A DNA stretch of 64,000 nt from Candidatus Staskawiczbacteria bacterium (lineage in GTDB: Bacteria; Patescibacteria; Paceibacteria; Paceibacterales; Staskawiczbacteraceae): assembly GCA_903835075.1 (NCBI GenBank), contig CAILLM010000004.1, positions 124,001 through 188,000 on the forward strand, written 5' to 3'. Within the stretch, counting starts at the first letter, position 1, and each line of letters opens with the position of its first letter. Below the pieces are notes generated by a model. That model was not told the origin of the DNA. It did no database searches and was given only the letters and a program-made list of their open reading frames with translations. Shown piece after piece: positions 18,128 through 26,423 of the stretch. The position numbers and the translations under genes were made by a program.

Positions 18128-18224
18128 CTAAACAAGCATAAAGATCCCATCATGGGGTTGCTTGTTTAGCCATATCGGGAAACTGGTATGAGAGGTTTCG
18201 GCCTCTACCCGTGGTGGGTTTTTT
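18128..18224 (+). ncRNA. Candidate structured RNA or leader upstream of the zinc-ribbon membrane gene
   Basis: An 11-bp perfect stem CTAAACAAGCA (18128-18138)/TGCTTGTTTAG (18159-18169) encloses CCCAT/ATGGG. A second element has CGGG (18176)/CCCG (18208) around AGAGG/CCTCT (18191/18202), ending in GGTGGG and T6 at 18219-18224. CCCATC in the first loop could instead pair with GGTGGG next to the T-run, which would be a switch-like arrangement. It ends about 40 bp before the likely start at 18265. Confidence 0.4.
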
Positions 18225-18264
18225 GTTAAAGCGAAATCCTTCCCTGGGTGAAAAAATAATAAAT

Positions 18265-18978
18265 ATGGAAAATAACGGCGAAACAAAAAAGTGTTTGCAT
18301 TGCCAAACGGATATTCCGTTAAAAGCCAAGAAATGTCCACATTGTCAAAGCGATTTAAGAAGTTTCTGGGCTCGACATATAATATTTACGGGCTTTTTAC
18401 TTATGATATTGCTTGTAATATTTATGGGTATGATCAGTGATCTTATCTCTGGGTTTAGCACCAGTACAACAAATAATCAGCCACAAACAAAGGTAAAAAC
18501 GCAGTTAAGTCCGGAACTTACCCAAAAAAGCAAGGAGGCCTTGGCAAGCATGAAAAAGGATCGTGATGATATAGGACAAGTTACTTTTTATCTAGACCCT
18601 TCGTCACCATTATCACACAACACAAATAATGTTGAGGTCTATATCTCTAAACCAGATGATGAAAGTGCTATTCTCCGTTTCGCTGTTTCGTATGCTGGTG
18701 AAGAGTGGTTGTTTATAAACAAATATATATTTAACATTGATGGAAAAAATGTTGAGGTGAATCCTTACAAAGTAGAAAGAGACAATTCAAACACTATCTG
18801 GGAATGGTCTGATGACCCTATAACAACAGACTGGTCTGCATTAGCGTTTGCCATCGCACACTCTAAGGTAGCCAAAATAAGATATGTTGGAACAAAATAT
18901 TATGATGACAGAGTAATAACTGAAACTGAAAAAAAAGCTATTAATAATGTCTTGAATGCCTATTTAGTAGTTAAATAA
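18265..18978 (+). CDS. Zinc-ribbon, single-helix membrane protein
   Basis: Unknown function. The N-terminus has a double CxxC zinc ribbon (KCLHC at about 9-13 and KCPHC at 24-28). One membrane helix follows (about residues 38-60, rich in Ile, Leu, Met and Phe), then a Thr/Gln-rich linker and an outer domain of about 150 residues with alternating beta strands and Trp/Tyr-rich segments. ATG 18265 was preferred to an upstream GTG at 18211, because that extension lies inside the structured leader. The outer domain is not recognised. The gene begins a small envelope/secreted pair with the HNH nuclease gene. Confidence 0.6.
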   Translation: MENNGETKKCLHCQTDIPLKAKKCPHCQSDLRSFWARHIIFTGFLLMILLVIFMGMISDLISGFSTSTTNNQPQTKVKTQLSPELTQKSKEALASMKKDRDDIGQVTFYLDPSSPLSHNTNNVEVYISKPDDESAILRFAVSYAGEEWLFINKYIFNIDGKNVEVNPYKVERDNSNTIWEWSDDPITTDWSALAFAIAHSKVAKIRYVGTKYYDDRVITETEKKAINNVLNAYLVVK

Positions 18979-19045
18979 TAATCACACAGGATGTTCTCCC
19001 TACATAGATTGATTTTCCTAAGAAAAAGAGTATAAATGGTATAGC

Positions 19046-19759
19046 ATGAAGAAACCAATTTTATTACTTACAATCCTATTGTCGGCTAGCATTGCTGGGC
19101 CCGTTTTTGCTACTTATGGCATTCAAACTAAAACAAAAAATTGTACCGCAAATCAAATTCTCCAAGACTCCGCCTGCACGCCGGGTGCAGTTTTAACAAC
19201 CAATACGGCTGTTATTTGTAAAACCGGCTATACAAAAACTGTAAGGAGCGTTTCTGATTCAACAAAGAAGAAAGTGTTTGCAGAATATGGAATACCATAT
19301 AGCCAACATAGCAACTATGAAGTAGATCATTTGATTAGTCTTGAACTCGGAGGTGGTAACGATATTTCAAACCTCTGGCCAGAGAATTCCAAAATCAAAA
19401 ACGGTTCACTTTCAAAAGATAATTTTGAGAATTATTTACATAACCAAGTTTGTAAAGGAAAAATGACGTTGGTAGAAGCTCAAAAAGAAATCTCATCGAA
19501 TTGGGTCACATACTACCAAGCAGTTTCAGCGGGCAAGCCAATAACTCCTACAACGGTAACACCAACTCAAACTCCGAATCCAGTTCCAACTCCAGTTGTA
19601 ACGCCGACACCTGTCCAGACCATTATTCCCGTTGTAACGCCGAGCACAACAGGCCATCCAGCAGGAGTAACCGGAAAATGCAATGACGGAACTTATACTT
19701 CTGCGATTAATCATAGCGGAGCTTGCTCTCATCACGGTGGAGTCTCCGTATGGTATTAA
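19046..19759 (+). CDS. Secreted HNH-type nuclease with C-terminal DUF3761-like domain
   Basis: Probably a secreted nuclease. A cleavable signal peptide is clear (MKKPILLLTI... ending at VFA about residue 24). The HNH-like core is YEVDHLISLELGGGND followed by NLWPE, where the H and D/N residues would bind metal. A Pro/Thr/Val-rich linker follows (about 170-205). The last 30 residues (CNDGTYTSA... GACSHHGGV) match the DUF3761-type ending with paired Cys and His. The combination resembles secreted DNA-degrading enzymes that release nucleotides from foreign DNA, valuable for an organism that scavenges them. Its own promoter lies in 18979-19045. Confidence 0.7.
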   Translation: MKKPILLLTILLSASIAGPVFATYGIQTKTKNCTANQILQDSACTPGAVLTTNTAVICKTGYTKTVRSVSDSTKKKVFAEYGIPYSQHSNYEVDHLISLELGGGNDISNLWPENSKIKNGSLSKDNFENYLHNQVCKGKMTLVEAQKEISSNWVTYYQAVSAGKPITPTTVTPTQTPNPVPTPVVTPTPVQTIIPVVTPSTTGHPAGVTGKCNDGTYTSAINHSGACSHHGGVSVWY

Positions 19760-19772
19760 TTGCAGTTGATAT

Positions 19773-21296
19773 TTAGAATTTCTTTTTTAACAATCCGTAA
19801 GTAATTGGCCTGCTATTATCATCGTCTCCTGATTCTGGATCATCCGGTCCATGAATATCGGGGAATGGGCAATATGTCGAACCCTCGGCCATAACCTCTG
19901 ATACTAGCATGGATAAAGCATCTGCAAGATCCATGTAATTTTCGCTGCCGAAATTAACTATTTGCATTACCACTTCTTCATTGCCTCGTGGTGCAAATTG
20001 CACAGTACCATTTTTGATGTGATGGCTGATTAAGGCTAAACGTGCACGTTTATCTCCTTGTGGCCTTACGCCTAACGCTGGATATCTTTTTTCTTGCAGA
20101 ACTTGTACTAATCCTTTTTGGAAACCAACATCTTCAACGTAAATTGTTTTTACGTTATAGTTACTATAAAGATATTTTGCCCGTTCAATGATTGTTGGCA
20201 AGCCAATGCGTTCGTTGATTGGATAAGGTTGAATATATATCTTTGTATCTTTGCCCCAACCGAATACTTTAGCAACAATCATAGCCGTGCAAGCAGACTT
20301 TTTTTCTTCAGAAATTGCAGGGTCAACTCCAATAAATGCTCCTCTGTATCGATTAGCAGTTGTTGGCATCGGGCATTCTCCGTATTGTATCCATTCAGGA
20401 TGAATAACGCGTTCGTGGTCTGAAACAATGCGAAGCAAGAATTCTTGGGTGAATGCTTTTTCGTTTCCCACTCTCATCCGTTCGGCTTCTACCGCTGCGA
20501 GGTTAGGATATTTTGCTTTCCAGAGAATTTTTCCGGTAGCATCCATAAGAGGATAGTTGCAAAAGATACCATTTCGCCTTTTAGCTTCAATATCCTTTTT
20601 AAAACGCATAATAACGGAATCTTCATGCAGTAATGTTCCCAATAAAACAACTCGTAAATTTTCTAAGTCTCCAGCGGGTATGGCATCTTCAGTCAGCCAT
20701 GAGTAAGTTTGATTTCGCCCATCAATAGTTCTGACAGAATCACTATCCTCTATGTCGTCAACAATCAACAAATCAGGACGATATTGTTTATACCTCATAC
20801 CTCTCAAACTTTGTTCTGCTGAAGCAAATGTTATTTGTGCATCATACTTTGAAAGCACAATTGAAGTACCCCATTGAGAATCTTCGGTTTTTAACGGGCC
20901 TAAGTCATTTTTGAGAAGAATGTTACTTTCTAACTCTTTTCTCATATTCATAAAATGTTGCTTGGCCTTTAGTTGAGTTCGACTTGCTATAACAACAAAT
21001 TTCATTTTAGGTTCGCCAAGAACTGACCATATGGATAGGGCAGTGTTCATAATGGTGGACTTTGCACTATTACGTGCACCCATTATGACAATAGTTTTAT
21101 TATTCTCATCCTGAGCCAGATTAAACATTTCGAAATGAAAATCTGCAAAAGGATATTTTATATAGTGACCGAGGTAAGCGCCAAAGAACAGTTTAAAGCT
21201 TTGAGTAGCCAAAACTTTTCTCACCTTTTGATCTTTGACCATAATTTCTATGATCGCTTGAATTTCTTTTTCTGTTTCCATGTTTTTATTATTCAT
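19773..21296 (-). CDS. terL: Phage terminase large subunit
   Basis: Motor and nuclease that packages phage DNA into proheads. The ATPase has Walker A GARNSAKST at 73-81, Walker B LLIVDDIED near 180 and a coupling region LLGTLLHED. The RNaseH-like nuclease domain has GVDPAISEE near 324, VEDVGFQKG and DLADALSML near 455, giving the acidic triad. At 507 residues it is full length. Its start overlaps the end of the small-subunit gene by 8 bp, so the two are coupled. No capsid, portal or tail gene lies in this window, so the cassette is either a remnant or belongs to a satellite-like element. Confidence 0.85.
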   Translation of the reverse strand: MNNKNMETEKEIQAIIEIMVKDQKVRKVLATQSFKLFFGAYLGHYIKYPFADFHFEMFNLAQDENNKTIVIMGARNSAKSTIMNTALSIWSVLGEPKMKFVVIASRTQLKAKQHFMNMRKELESNILLKNDLGPLKTEDSQWGTSIVLSKYDAQITFASAEQSLRGMRYKQYRPDLLIVDDIEDSDSVRTIDGRNQTYSWLTEDAIPAGDLENLRVVLLGTLLHEDSVIMRFKKDIEAKRRNGIFCNYPLMDATGKILWKAKYPNLAAVEAERMRVGNEKAFTQEFLLRIVSDHERVIHPEWIQYGECPMPTTANRYRGAFIGVDPAISEEKKSACTAMIVAKVFGWGKDTKIYIQPYPINERIGLPTIIERAKYLYSNYNVKTIYVEDVGFQKGLVQVLQEKRYPALGVRPQGDKRARLALISHHIKNGTVQFAPRGNEEVVMQIVNFGSENYMDLADALSMLVSEVMAEGSTYCPFPDIHGPDDPESGDDDNSRPITYGLLKKKF

Positions 21297-21705
21297 TAAT
21301 ATTATTTTTTGATACTAACTCAAGTGCTCGTCGCACTAACGCTTCCTGCTCCGGAGATAGAACCATCTCCTGTTCAACGTGAGCGGTTATCTGAAGCTTG
21401 TTTGTATAATCTTCGTGGTGGTTTTCTAACCAAAATTTTATAGCTGTCAGATTTTTATCCTTTATGGCGGAAATAAGCTGGGCGATGGCGATATCGCTGA
21501 TGAGGCTGTTGCCTTCATCTAAAGATTTTTCTACGTTTTGTGAAAACTCTTTATCAGCTTCTTTCCAGCGATAAAATGTTGCTTTGCTTATGCCGGAGTG
21601 TTCTATGGCAATTTGAATTACCGGATTCTTCTGCAAAATTTCAAGGAATTTTTGTTTTTCCTTTTTAATCCGCTTATTAACTGTTTTCCTTTGTTGTTCT
21701 TTCAT
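21289..21705 (-). CDS. terS: Phage terminase small subunit-like HTH protein
   Basis: DNA-recognition partner of the terminase. A helix-turn-helix is visible at about residues 30-55 (IAIEHSGISKATFYRWKEADKEF). A helical oligomerisation segment follows (SDIAIAQLISAIKDKNLTAIKFWLENH), the usual layout of small terminases that annotate as phBC6A51-like. The 138-residue length fits. It overlaps the ParB-methylase gene upstream by 29 bp and TerL downstream by 8 bp. Assignment rests on motif style and gene order. Confidence 0.7.
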   Translation of the reverse strand: MKEQQRKTVNKRIKKEKQKFLEILQKNPVIQIAIEHSGISKATFYRWKEADKEFSQNVEKSLDEGNSLISDIAIAQLISAIKDKNLTAIKFWLENHHEDYTNKLQITAHVEQEMVLSPEQEALVRRALELVSKNNINE

Positions 21706-23014
21706 TGATTTTTGTGGCCTTACAGCCTGTTAATTTTTCGAGTCTTCGCAACGCAACGGTTGCATATACGTTCGACTTTTCCATTAAATAGCATCTGCGA
21801 TGCATTTTTATGGCTGCAGCCCCCGTGGATCCACTACCACAGAAAGGTTCAACTATTAAATCTCCTCGTTTAGTCATCACCTTTATGTATGGAATTAATA
21901 TTTCTGTGGGCTTGGTTCCGAAGATTATTCCCTGACCCGAGCTTTTCTTATCTGCCGCCTTATACTCAATAAAATCAGTTGGGCAATATTTTTTACCCTT
22001 GCCATAACTTTCCCAGTGCGGAGAACCAGAAGTCGCGAATAATGCGGTTTCATATTCGCTTTGTAGTAATTCATCTTTTTCTGGTTCGGTATTTAGCGCA
22101 ATTTCCCCAGAATTACCCACGATAGCGAAGTCATGTTTATTAAATAGCTTGTACTTTGCTGAAAATCCCTGAACGCGATTTGGAATGTGCCAAATAATTG
22201 TATTTCGGTATTTCCAGTGTGCTTCAAGTGCGTTCCAAATAGTGCGAAGATTTTTTGGATTTTCAAAAATGATAATTGAAAAGTTTGGTTTTTGCACCTT
22301 TGCTATATTAGTCATCCATAAACCAGAGAAGTTATCGGGTAAGGATTCGGTTCCAAGATAAATGCGGTCACGTTTTAATCCAAACCCTTCAGTGACTTTG
22401 CCATTCTTTTTTTTCTTCCCCTTTAAATAATCTAATATATATGGCGGATCGGTGAAGCACATGTCCGCTTTCTCATTACCCATTAGGGTTAGAACGTCTT
22501 CTTCATTGAGACTACTGCCACACATCAAGCGATTGTCTCCAATTTGCCAAACGTCACCTTCTTTAATTTCAATTTTCTTGATGTCCAAACTTTTAAGTTC
22601 TTTTTCCAGGTCAAACTTTTCAGGGACATCTTCAATAGCGAAAATATTATCTAATTCCTCGCTTGAGAAGCCGATTTCAGATAAGAATTCTTCTCCAAAA
22701 TCTTTTAAGATATCCCAGTTCCATTCTCCGTTTTGACGATTATCTCGGAGCATTATTTCTTTTTGACGTTCTTCGGAGATATCCATAACACAAACAGGAA
22801 CTTCTTTCATTCCTATTTGTTTGGCGGCAAGATATCTTTGGTTTCCTGCGAATATTATTCCTTGCTTATTGCAGAGGATAGGTCTGGTTTCAAAATAATC
22901 CGGGTTATTTTTTACTGATTCACAGAGTATTTTAAACTCGTGGTCTTTAATAAGCCTCGGGTTGTTAGGATGAACCCGCAAATCCTTTACTGACGTGTAT
23001 TTTATTTTTTGCAT
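21677..23014 (-). CDS. ParB-like/DNA methylase fusion protein
   Basis: Two-domain phage-type protein. Residues 1-100 form a ParB/sulfiredoxin-like domain with the characteristic VHPNNPRLI, GNQRYLAAKQIG and VPVCVMD segments. Residues 150-445 form an N6/N4 methylase with FTDPPYILDY near 190 and EPFCGSGSTGAAA near 390. Such fusions commonly sit just before terminase genes in phages and probably modify phage DNA before packaging. The DNA upstream (23015-23150) holds a strong knotted RNA-like element ending in T7, so expression may be attenuated. Confidence 0.82.
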   Translation of the reverse strand: MQKIKYTSVKDLRVHPNNPRLIKDHEFKILCESVKNNPDYFETRPILCNKQGIIFAGNQRYLAAKQIGMKEVPVCVMDISEERQKEIMLRDNRQNGEWNWDILKDFGEEFLSEIGFSSEELDNIFAIEDVPEKFDLEKELKSLDIKKIEIKEGDVWQIGDNRLMCGSSLNEEDVLTLMGNEKADMCFTDPPYILDYLKGKKKKNGKVTEGFGLKRDRIYLGTESLPDNFSGLWMTNIAKVQKPNFSIIIFENPKNLRTIWNALEAHWKYRNTIIWHIPNRVQGFSAKYKLFNKHDFAIVGNSGEIALNTEPEKDELLQSEYETALFATSGSPHWESYGKGKKYCPTDFIEYKAADKKSSGQGIIFGTKPTEILIPYIKVMTKRGDLIVEPFCGSGSTGAAAIKMHRRCYLMEKSNVYATVALRRLEKLTGCKATKINERTTKENS

Positions 23015-23034
23015 GGTATCTAAATTATGTTAAT

Positions 23035-23127
23035 AAAAAAACCAAGCAGTAGTGATATCAGCAACAAAACCTAAGTGACAAATAGTCACACGTTGTTGCT
23101 CATACTTTGTTGCTTGGATAACTTAGG
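23035..23127 (-). ncRNA. Nested hairpin with pseudoknot partner and U-tract before the packaging operon
   Basis: On the minus strand CCAAGCA/TGCTTGG (23111-23117/23042-23048) encloses AGCAACAA/TTGTTGCT (23093-23100/23060-23067), which encloses GTGAC/GTCAC. T7 follows (23041-23035). Upstream CCTAAGT (23127-23121) is the exact complement of ACTTAGG (23076-23070) inside the hairpin, so a pseudoknot or a terminator/antiterminator switch can form. The ATG at 23014 is 21 bases after the T-tract. Confidence 0.55.
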
Positions 23128-23473
23128 TCCGGTCAGACCCAGATGAAATCCGGTTCAAACATAGACTGATCGGGTTCAGTTGATTTTTAAACCACTTCCT
23201 ACCCCGGTTTCTATATTTGCAGAATAGATATGATTCTCGTTGGTTTTGCCGTCGAGTTTTTTGCATCTAATCACGATTGCCTTTACCTTGGCAAGCGGTT
23301 ATACGTCGCCCAGGATGTTCTAAAGTACCGCTTTAGAGTTCACCACAAAAGGGGAGTATTAGCTTGATTATAACGTGCTCCAAAATCCGTGTCAAACACC
23401 GATTTCATTTTCTTGTCAATACTTATTAATGCTTGTAACGATTTAGCTCTATTTCTTTAAATTTTTAATTTTT
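23128..23473. other. Intergenic region upstream of the packaging operon
   Basis: GC content is by eye higher than its surroundings up to about 23360. It contains a hairpin CTAAAG/CTTTAG (23310-23326) and a possible 32-codon reading frame on the minus strand (23176-23274). From 23380 it is AT-rich and probably carries the promoter of the plus-strand gene at 23492. No recognised gene. Confidence 0.35.
23176..23274 (-). CDS. Possible 32-residue small protein
   Basis: A GTG-initiated frame with AAAGG five bases upstream. Its composition is protein-like (it contains IRCKKLDGKTNENHIYSAN). It is too short to recognise, lies in the leader of the packaging operon and may be chance or a remnant. Confidence 0.25.
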   Translation of the reverse strand: MIRCKKLDGKTNENHIYSANIETGVGSGLKIN

Positions 23474-23491
23474 ATGATATATAATTTATAT

Positions 23492-24205
23492 ATGAGTTAT
23501 CCACAGGTAATTAAAACTTTAAATAAGCTACTACGCAGCAAAAAACCGGAAAAATTTACCAGTTCCTGGATTTTAGAAAATAGCCCGACGGCATATCGGT
23601 TTATTTATAAAAATGTCAGAACTGAAAATAACCATATTGATTGGGATAAGGTAGTTTCTTCATTAAACAGGAGTCTTCAGAGTAAATGGGTTCCACCAAG
23701 GTATAAGCCAAAAGTAATAAATTTCTATAGAAATAAAAAAGAGGTTGAGGTAATTATTAAAAAATATCAACCCAAGCTCTATGTTTTTATTACTATTCTT
23801 AATAAGGAAGACGATATTTTAAGAAACAACATTATTGTATCTTTAGTAAGAATTGCTCAAAGAGGAAACCGACGAGCTGAGGAGAAACTTACTTTTTTCT
23901 TAAAACAAATAATACAAGAGTGGCTTGAAAAGTATTCGCGACTGTCAAGATGGGTTGGACATACTGATCAATTAGATTTAAAAATTAAACATTGTATTTA
24001 TTGGTATAGATTTACGGGCTCGTTCCTTGGCTATCTTTATAAAACGTTGGAGTATTCTGCATGGGCACTAAAAGATTACCAAGGATTTTCTTTAGATAGC
24101 TATATCCCAGGCACTACGCTAACTATGGCCGATACCTTAACCAAAGATCCGCAAAGCGGTAGGGTGGTGCGGGCTAGGGATATCGGATTTTACTATTTCC
24201 ATTAG
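23492..24205 (+). CDS. Orphan protein with sigma-region-2-like segment
   Basis: Not recognised as a family. The middle of the protein resembles a sigma-70 region 2. VSLVRIAQRGNRRAEEKL (about 120-137) reads like the typical start of that domain, and IYWYRFTGSFLGYLYKTLEYSAWA (about 173-196) like the -10-binding helix with its F-x-G-S-F core. The N-terminal 100 residues are basic with few acidic residues, and the last 50 contain a short possible linker. ATG 23492 (MSYPQ) was preferred to 23474. If it is a sigma or recruitment factor, the downstream sugar cluster or packaging genes are plausible targets. This is inference only. Confidence 0.5.
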   Translation: MSYPQVIKTLNKLLRSKKPEKFTSSWILENSPTAYRFIYKNVRTENNHIDWDKVVSSLNRSLQSKWVPPRYKPKVINFYRNKKEVEVIIKKYQPKLYVFITILNKEDDILRNNIIVSLVRIAQRGNRRAEEKLTFFLKQIIQEWLEKYSRLSRWVGHTDQLDLKIKHCIYWYRFTGSFLGYLYKTLEYSAWALKDYQGFSLDSYIPGTTLTMADTLTKDPQSGRVVRARDIGFYYFH

Positions 24206-24261
24206 ATTTCTTAATATCATCTCTATTTCTGACATGATAAAATAAAATTGATAAATGCTTG

Positions 24262-24291
24262 ATTATTTATGGTTTTTGTGTCATAAATAAT
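24262..24291. promoter_or_regulatory. 10-bp perfect inverted repeat before the sugar cluster
   Basis: ATTATTTATG (24262-24271) and CATAAATAAT (24282-24291) are exact reverse complements around a 10-base spacer, about 30 bp before ATG 24323. It could be an operator for the sugar cluster. Confidence 0.4.
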
Positions 24292-24322
24292 AATTATAAT
24301 AATCATTTAAAATAAACAGTAA

Positions 24323-25306
24323 ATGGCATCAAATTCACGATTTAATGGTTCCAAAGATGATTTATTGCAAGTTTTTAACCTTTATGGGTTGAAAGTTTCA
24401 GGTATTCGATGTTTTAAAGATGGAATAATAAATACATCTTATTGCCTTGATATAGAAGATGGATCAAAACTAGTGTTAAGAGTATATCAAAACGGTGACA
24501 AGAGTAGTGATGCCATTGGAAAAGAGTTGGATTTCATGGAAAAAATGAATAATTCCGGCATTCCGGTTCCTTCAGTTATGAATAATGAAAATAGGGGGAA
24601 AATGACCATTTTTAGCGACTCTAATGGGAAAGAATGGCGAGCCATCATTATGACCTTTGCGGATGGGAGACACCTTAAGCCGGATGATCTTGATATTATT
24701 CCCGAATTTGCTACTTATCAGGCGAAAATGCATTTATGTTCTGCCAAACTCAATAAAAATTCTGATGTGTCAAACTTTAAGGTTATGGTTGATTGGATGG
24801 ACAAAGAATTTAAGGAGACAAAATCAAAAGGAATAAGCGAAGAAACATTTATAAAAATAGAAAATATATATACCGAACTAAAACAGGATATAGAATTAAA
24901 TTACGAAAGTATACTGGAATTACCATTCGGAGACGTTCACTTGGATTATGATAGCGATAACATTATTGTGAGCGATGGTAAAATAAAGGCCATCTTAGAT
25001 TTCGATGATATTTCTATGCAACCATTTATTTTAGATAGCGCAAATTCAATTTGGTGGTGGCTATTTAATAATAAAAAAGAGAAATATAAAGATATATTAC
25101 AAAGTTATTTTAGCAGTTATAAAACAATAAGGGAAATTTCGGAAAAAGAATATAAATTATTAGGTTTATTTATGAGAATGAGAAATTTAACTTTAATATG
25201 TCTTCTTTATGTAAATATATCCGAAGAAACTAATTATATGGGAATTAATGAGGGTTTCAATTTGGATCCTTTATTAAAATCATTATATGGATTTTATTCC
25301 TTTTAA
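24323..25306 (+). CDS. APH/choline-kinase-like phosphotransferase
   Basis: Small-molecule kinase of the aminoglycoside phosphotransferase fold, related to homoserine kinase type II. The N-lobe has a glycine-containing strand and the Lys-bearing strand LVLRVY. The catalytic loop is FGDVHLDYDSDNII (about residues 208-221), giving H-x-D-x4-N, followed by ILDFDD (about 232-237) for metal binding. Its 327 residues are a normal length. It overlaps the aminotransferase gene by 20 bp and opens a seven-gene sugar cluster, so the substrate is probably a sugar or amino-sugar intermediate. Antibiotic resistance cannot be inferred. Confidence 0.75.
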   Translation: MASNSRFNGSKDDLLQVFNLYGLKVSGIRCFKDGIINTSYCLDIEDGSKLVLRVYQNGDKSSDAIGKELDFMEKMNNSGIPVPSVMNNENRGKMTIFSDSNGKEWRAIIMTFADGRHLKPDDLDIIPEFATYQAKMHLCSAKLNKNSDVSNFKVMVDWMDKEFKETKSKGISEETFIKIENIYTELKQDIELNYESILELPFGDVHLDYDSDNIIVSDGKIKAILDFDDISMQPFILDSANSIWWWLFNNKKEKYKDILQSYFSSYKTIREISEKEYKLLGLFMRMRNLTLICLLYVNISEETNYMGINEGFNLDPLLKSLYGFYSF

Positions 25307-26423
25307 TAAAACTTATGTACCAAGCGAAGCCAACGATTTAATCGCTGATGTTTTAATGTCCGGATGGATTACTACGGGGCCAAAAACAAAGGAGTTTGAA
25401 AAAGAATTTTTAGAAGTTATTGGAAGTAGTAATGAGGCAATCGCTGTATCCTCTGGAACAGCTGCCCTACATCTAGCCTATATTGTATCTGGCATAAGGT
25501 CTGGAGACGAGGTTATCGTGCCAAGTTTTACATTTTGCTCTACTATAAATATGCTTGTCCATTTGGGCGCTAAGCCAATCTTTTGTGATATATCAGAAAA
25601 TTCTTTGTGCATAGATCCAAACGATATAAGTAAAAAGATAACAAGTAAAACGAAGGCTATAGTAGTAGTTCATTATGCAGGATATCCATGCGAAATGGAT
25701 AAGATTAATAAAATCGCGGAAGAACATAAATTAATCGTTATAGAAGATGCCGCACATGCATTTCTTACAAAATATAATGGGAGTTACATAGGTTCAGGGA
25801 ATAACATCACTTGTTTTAGTTTTTATGCGACAAAGAACCTAACAACAGCCGAGGGTGGCATGGTTGTCTGTGCGGACAAGAAAAAGTCAGAAAGGATTAG
25901 AATGTTATCTATGCATGGAATTTCTAAAGATGGATGGAATAGATATTCTGAAGTAGGAAAATGGAGATATGATGTAATTGAACCAGGCTACAAATATAAT
26001 ATGACTGATGTTCATGCATGTATCGGCCTTTCTCAATTAAAATATTACAATAAATCTAATTTAAGGAGAGTTGAAATAGCTGCAAAATATAAAGAAATTT
26101 TGTCTAGAAATCCATATATCATACTGCCCCCTGATCCGGTCGATAAAAACAGCAAACATGCATGGCATTTATTCGCGATTAGGGTTAGTGGTAATTCGCC
26201 CATTAGTAGGGACAATTTGATTATAAAACTCAAGGAATTTAATATTGGCACGAGCGTTCATTTTATCCCGAATCATCAGCAAAGCTTTTATAAAGATTCA
26301 ACAATAATTTTGCCAGTCACAGAAAAAGTCGGTGATACTATCCTGTCTTTGCCTATGTATGAACTACTAACAGATAAAGAAATTATTTATATATCTGATA
26401 CTATAAATCAGATTCTAAAATAA
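25287..26423 (+). CDS. DegT/DnrJ/EryC1/StrS-family sugar aminotransferase
   Basis: PLP-dependent enzyme that transfers an amino group to a keto sugar nucleotide. PFNKTYVPSEA and GWITTGPKTKEFE at the N-terminus are typical. SSGTAALHLA binds PLP phosphate, EDAAHAFLT holds the Asp that contacts the pyridine, and FYATKNLTTAEGGMVV contains the Schiff-base Lys. At 378 residues it is complete. It overlaps the kinase by 20 bp and touches the epimerase gene (shared base 26423), showing tight coupling. Product is probably a 3- or 4-amino sugar nucleotide. Confidence 0.87.
   Translation: MDFIPFNKTYVPSEANDLIADVLMSGWITTGPKTKEFEKEFLEVIGSSNEAIAVSSGTAALHLAYIVSGIRSGDEVIVPSFTFCSTINMLVHLGAKPIFCDISENSLCIDPNDISKKITSKTKAIVVVHYAGYPCEMDKINKIAEEHKLIVIEDAAHAFLTKYNGSYIGSGNNITCFSFYATKNLTTAEGGMVVCADKKKSERIRMLSMHGISKDGWNRYSEVGKWRYDVIEPGYKYNMTDVHACIGLSQLKYYNKSNLRRVEIAAKYKEILSRNPYIILPPDPVDKNSKHAWHLFAIRVSGNSPISRDNLIIKLKEFNIGTSVHFIPNHQQSFYKDSTIILPVTEKVGDTILSLPMYELLTDKEIIYISDTINQILK

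Noticed and set aside
19526..19735. Reading frame on the minus strand opposite the Pro/Thr-rich linker of the HNH gene
   Set aside because: Its composition is an antisense reflection of the repetitive linker and it has no start signal.
24323..25306. Aminoglycoside resistance gene
   Set aside because: The kinase fold is shared by many small-molecule kinases and the gene belongs to a sugar cluster; resistance is not supported.
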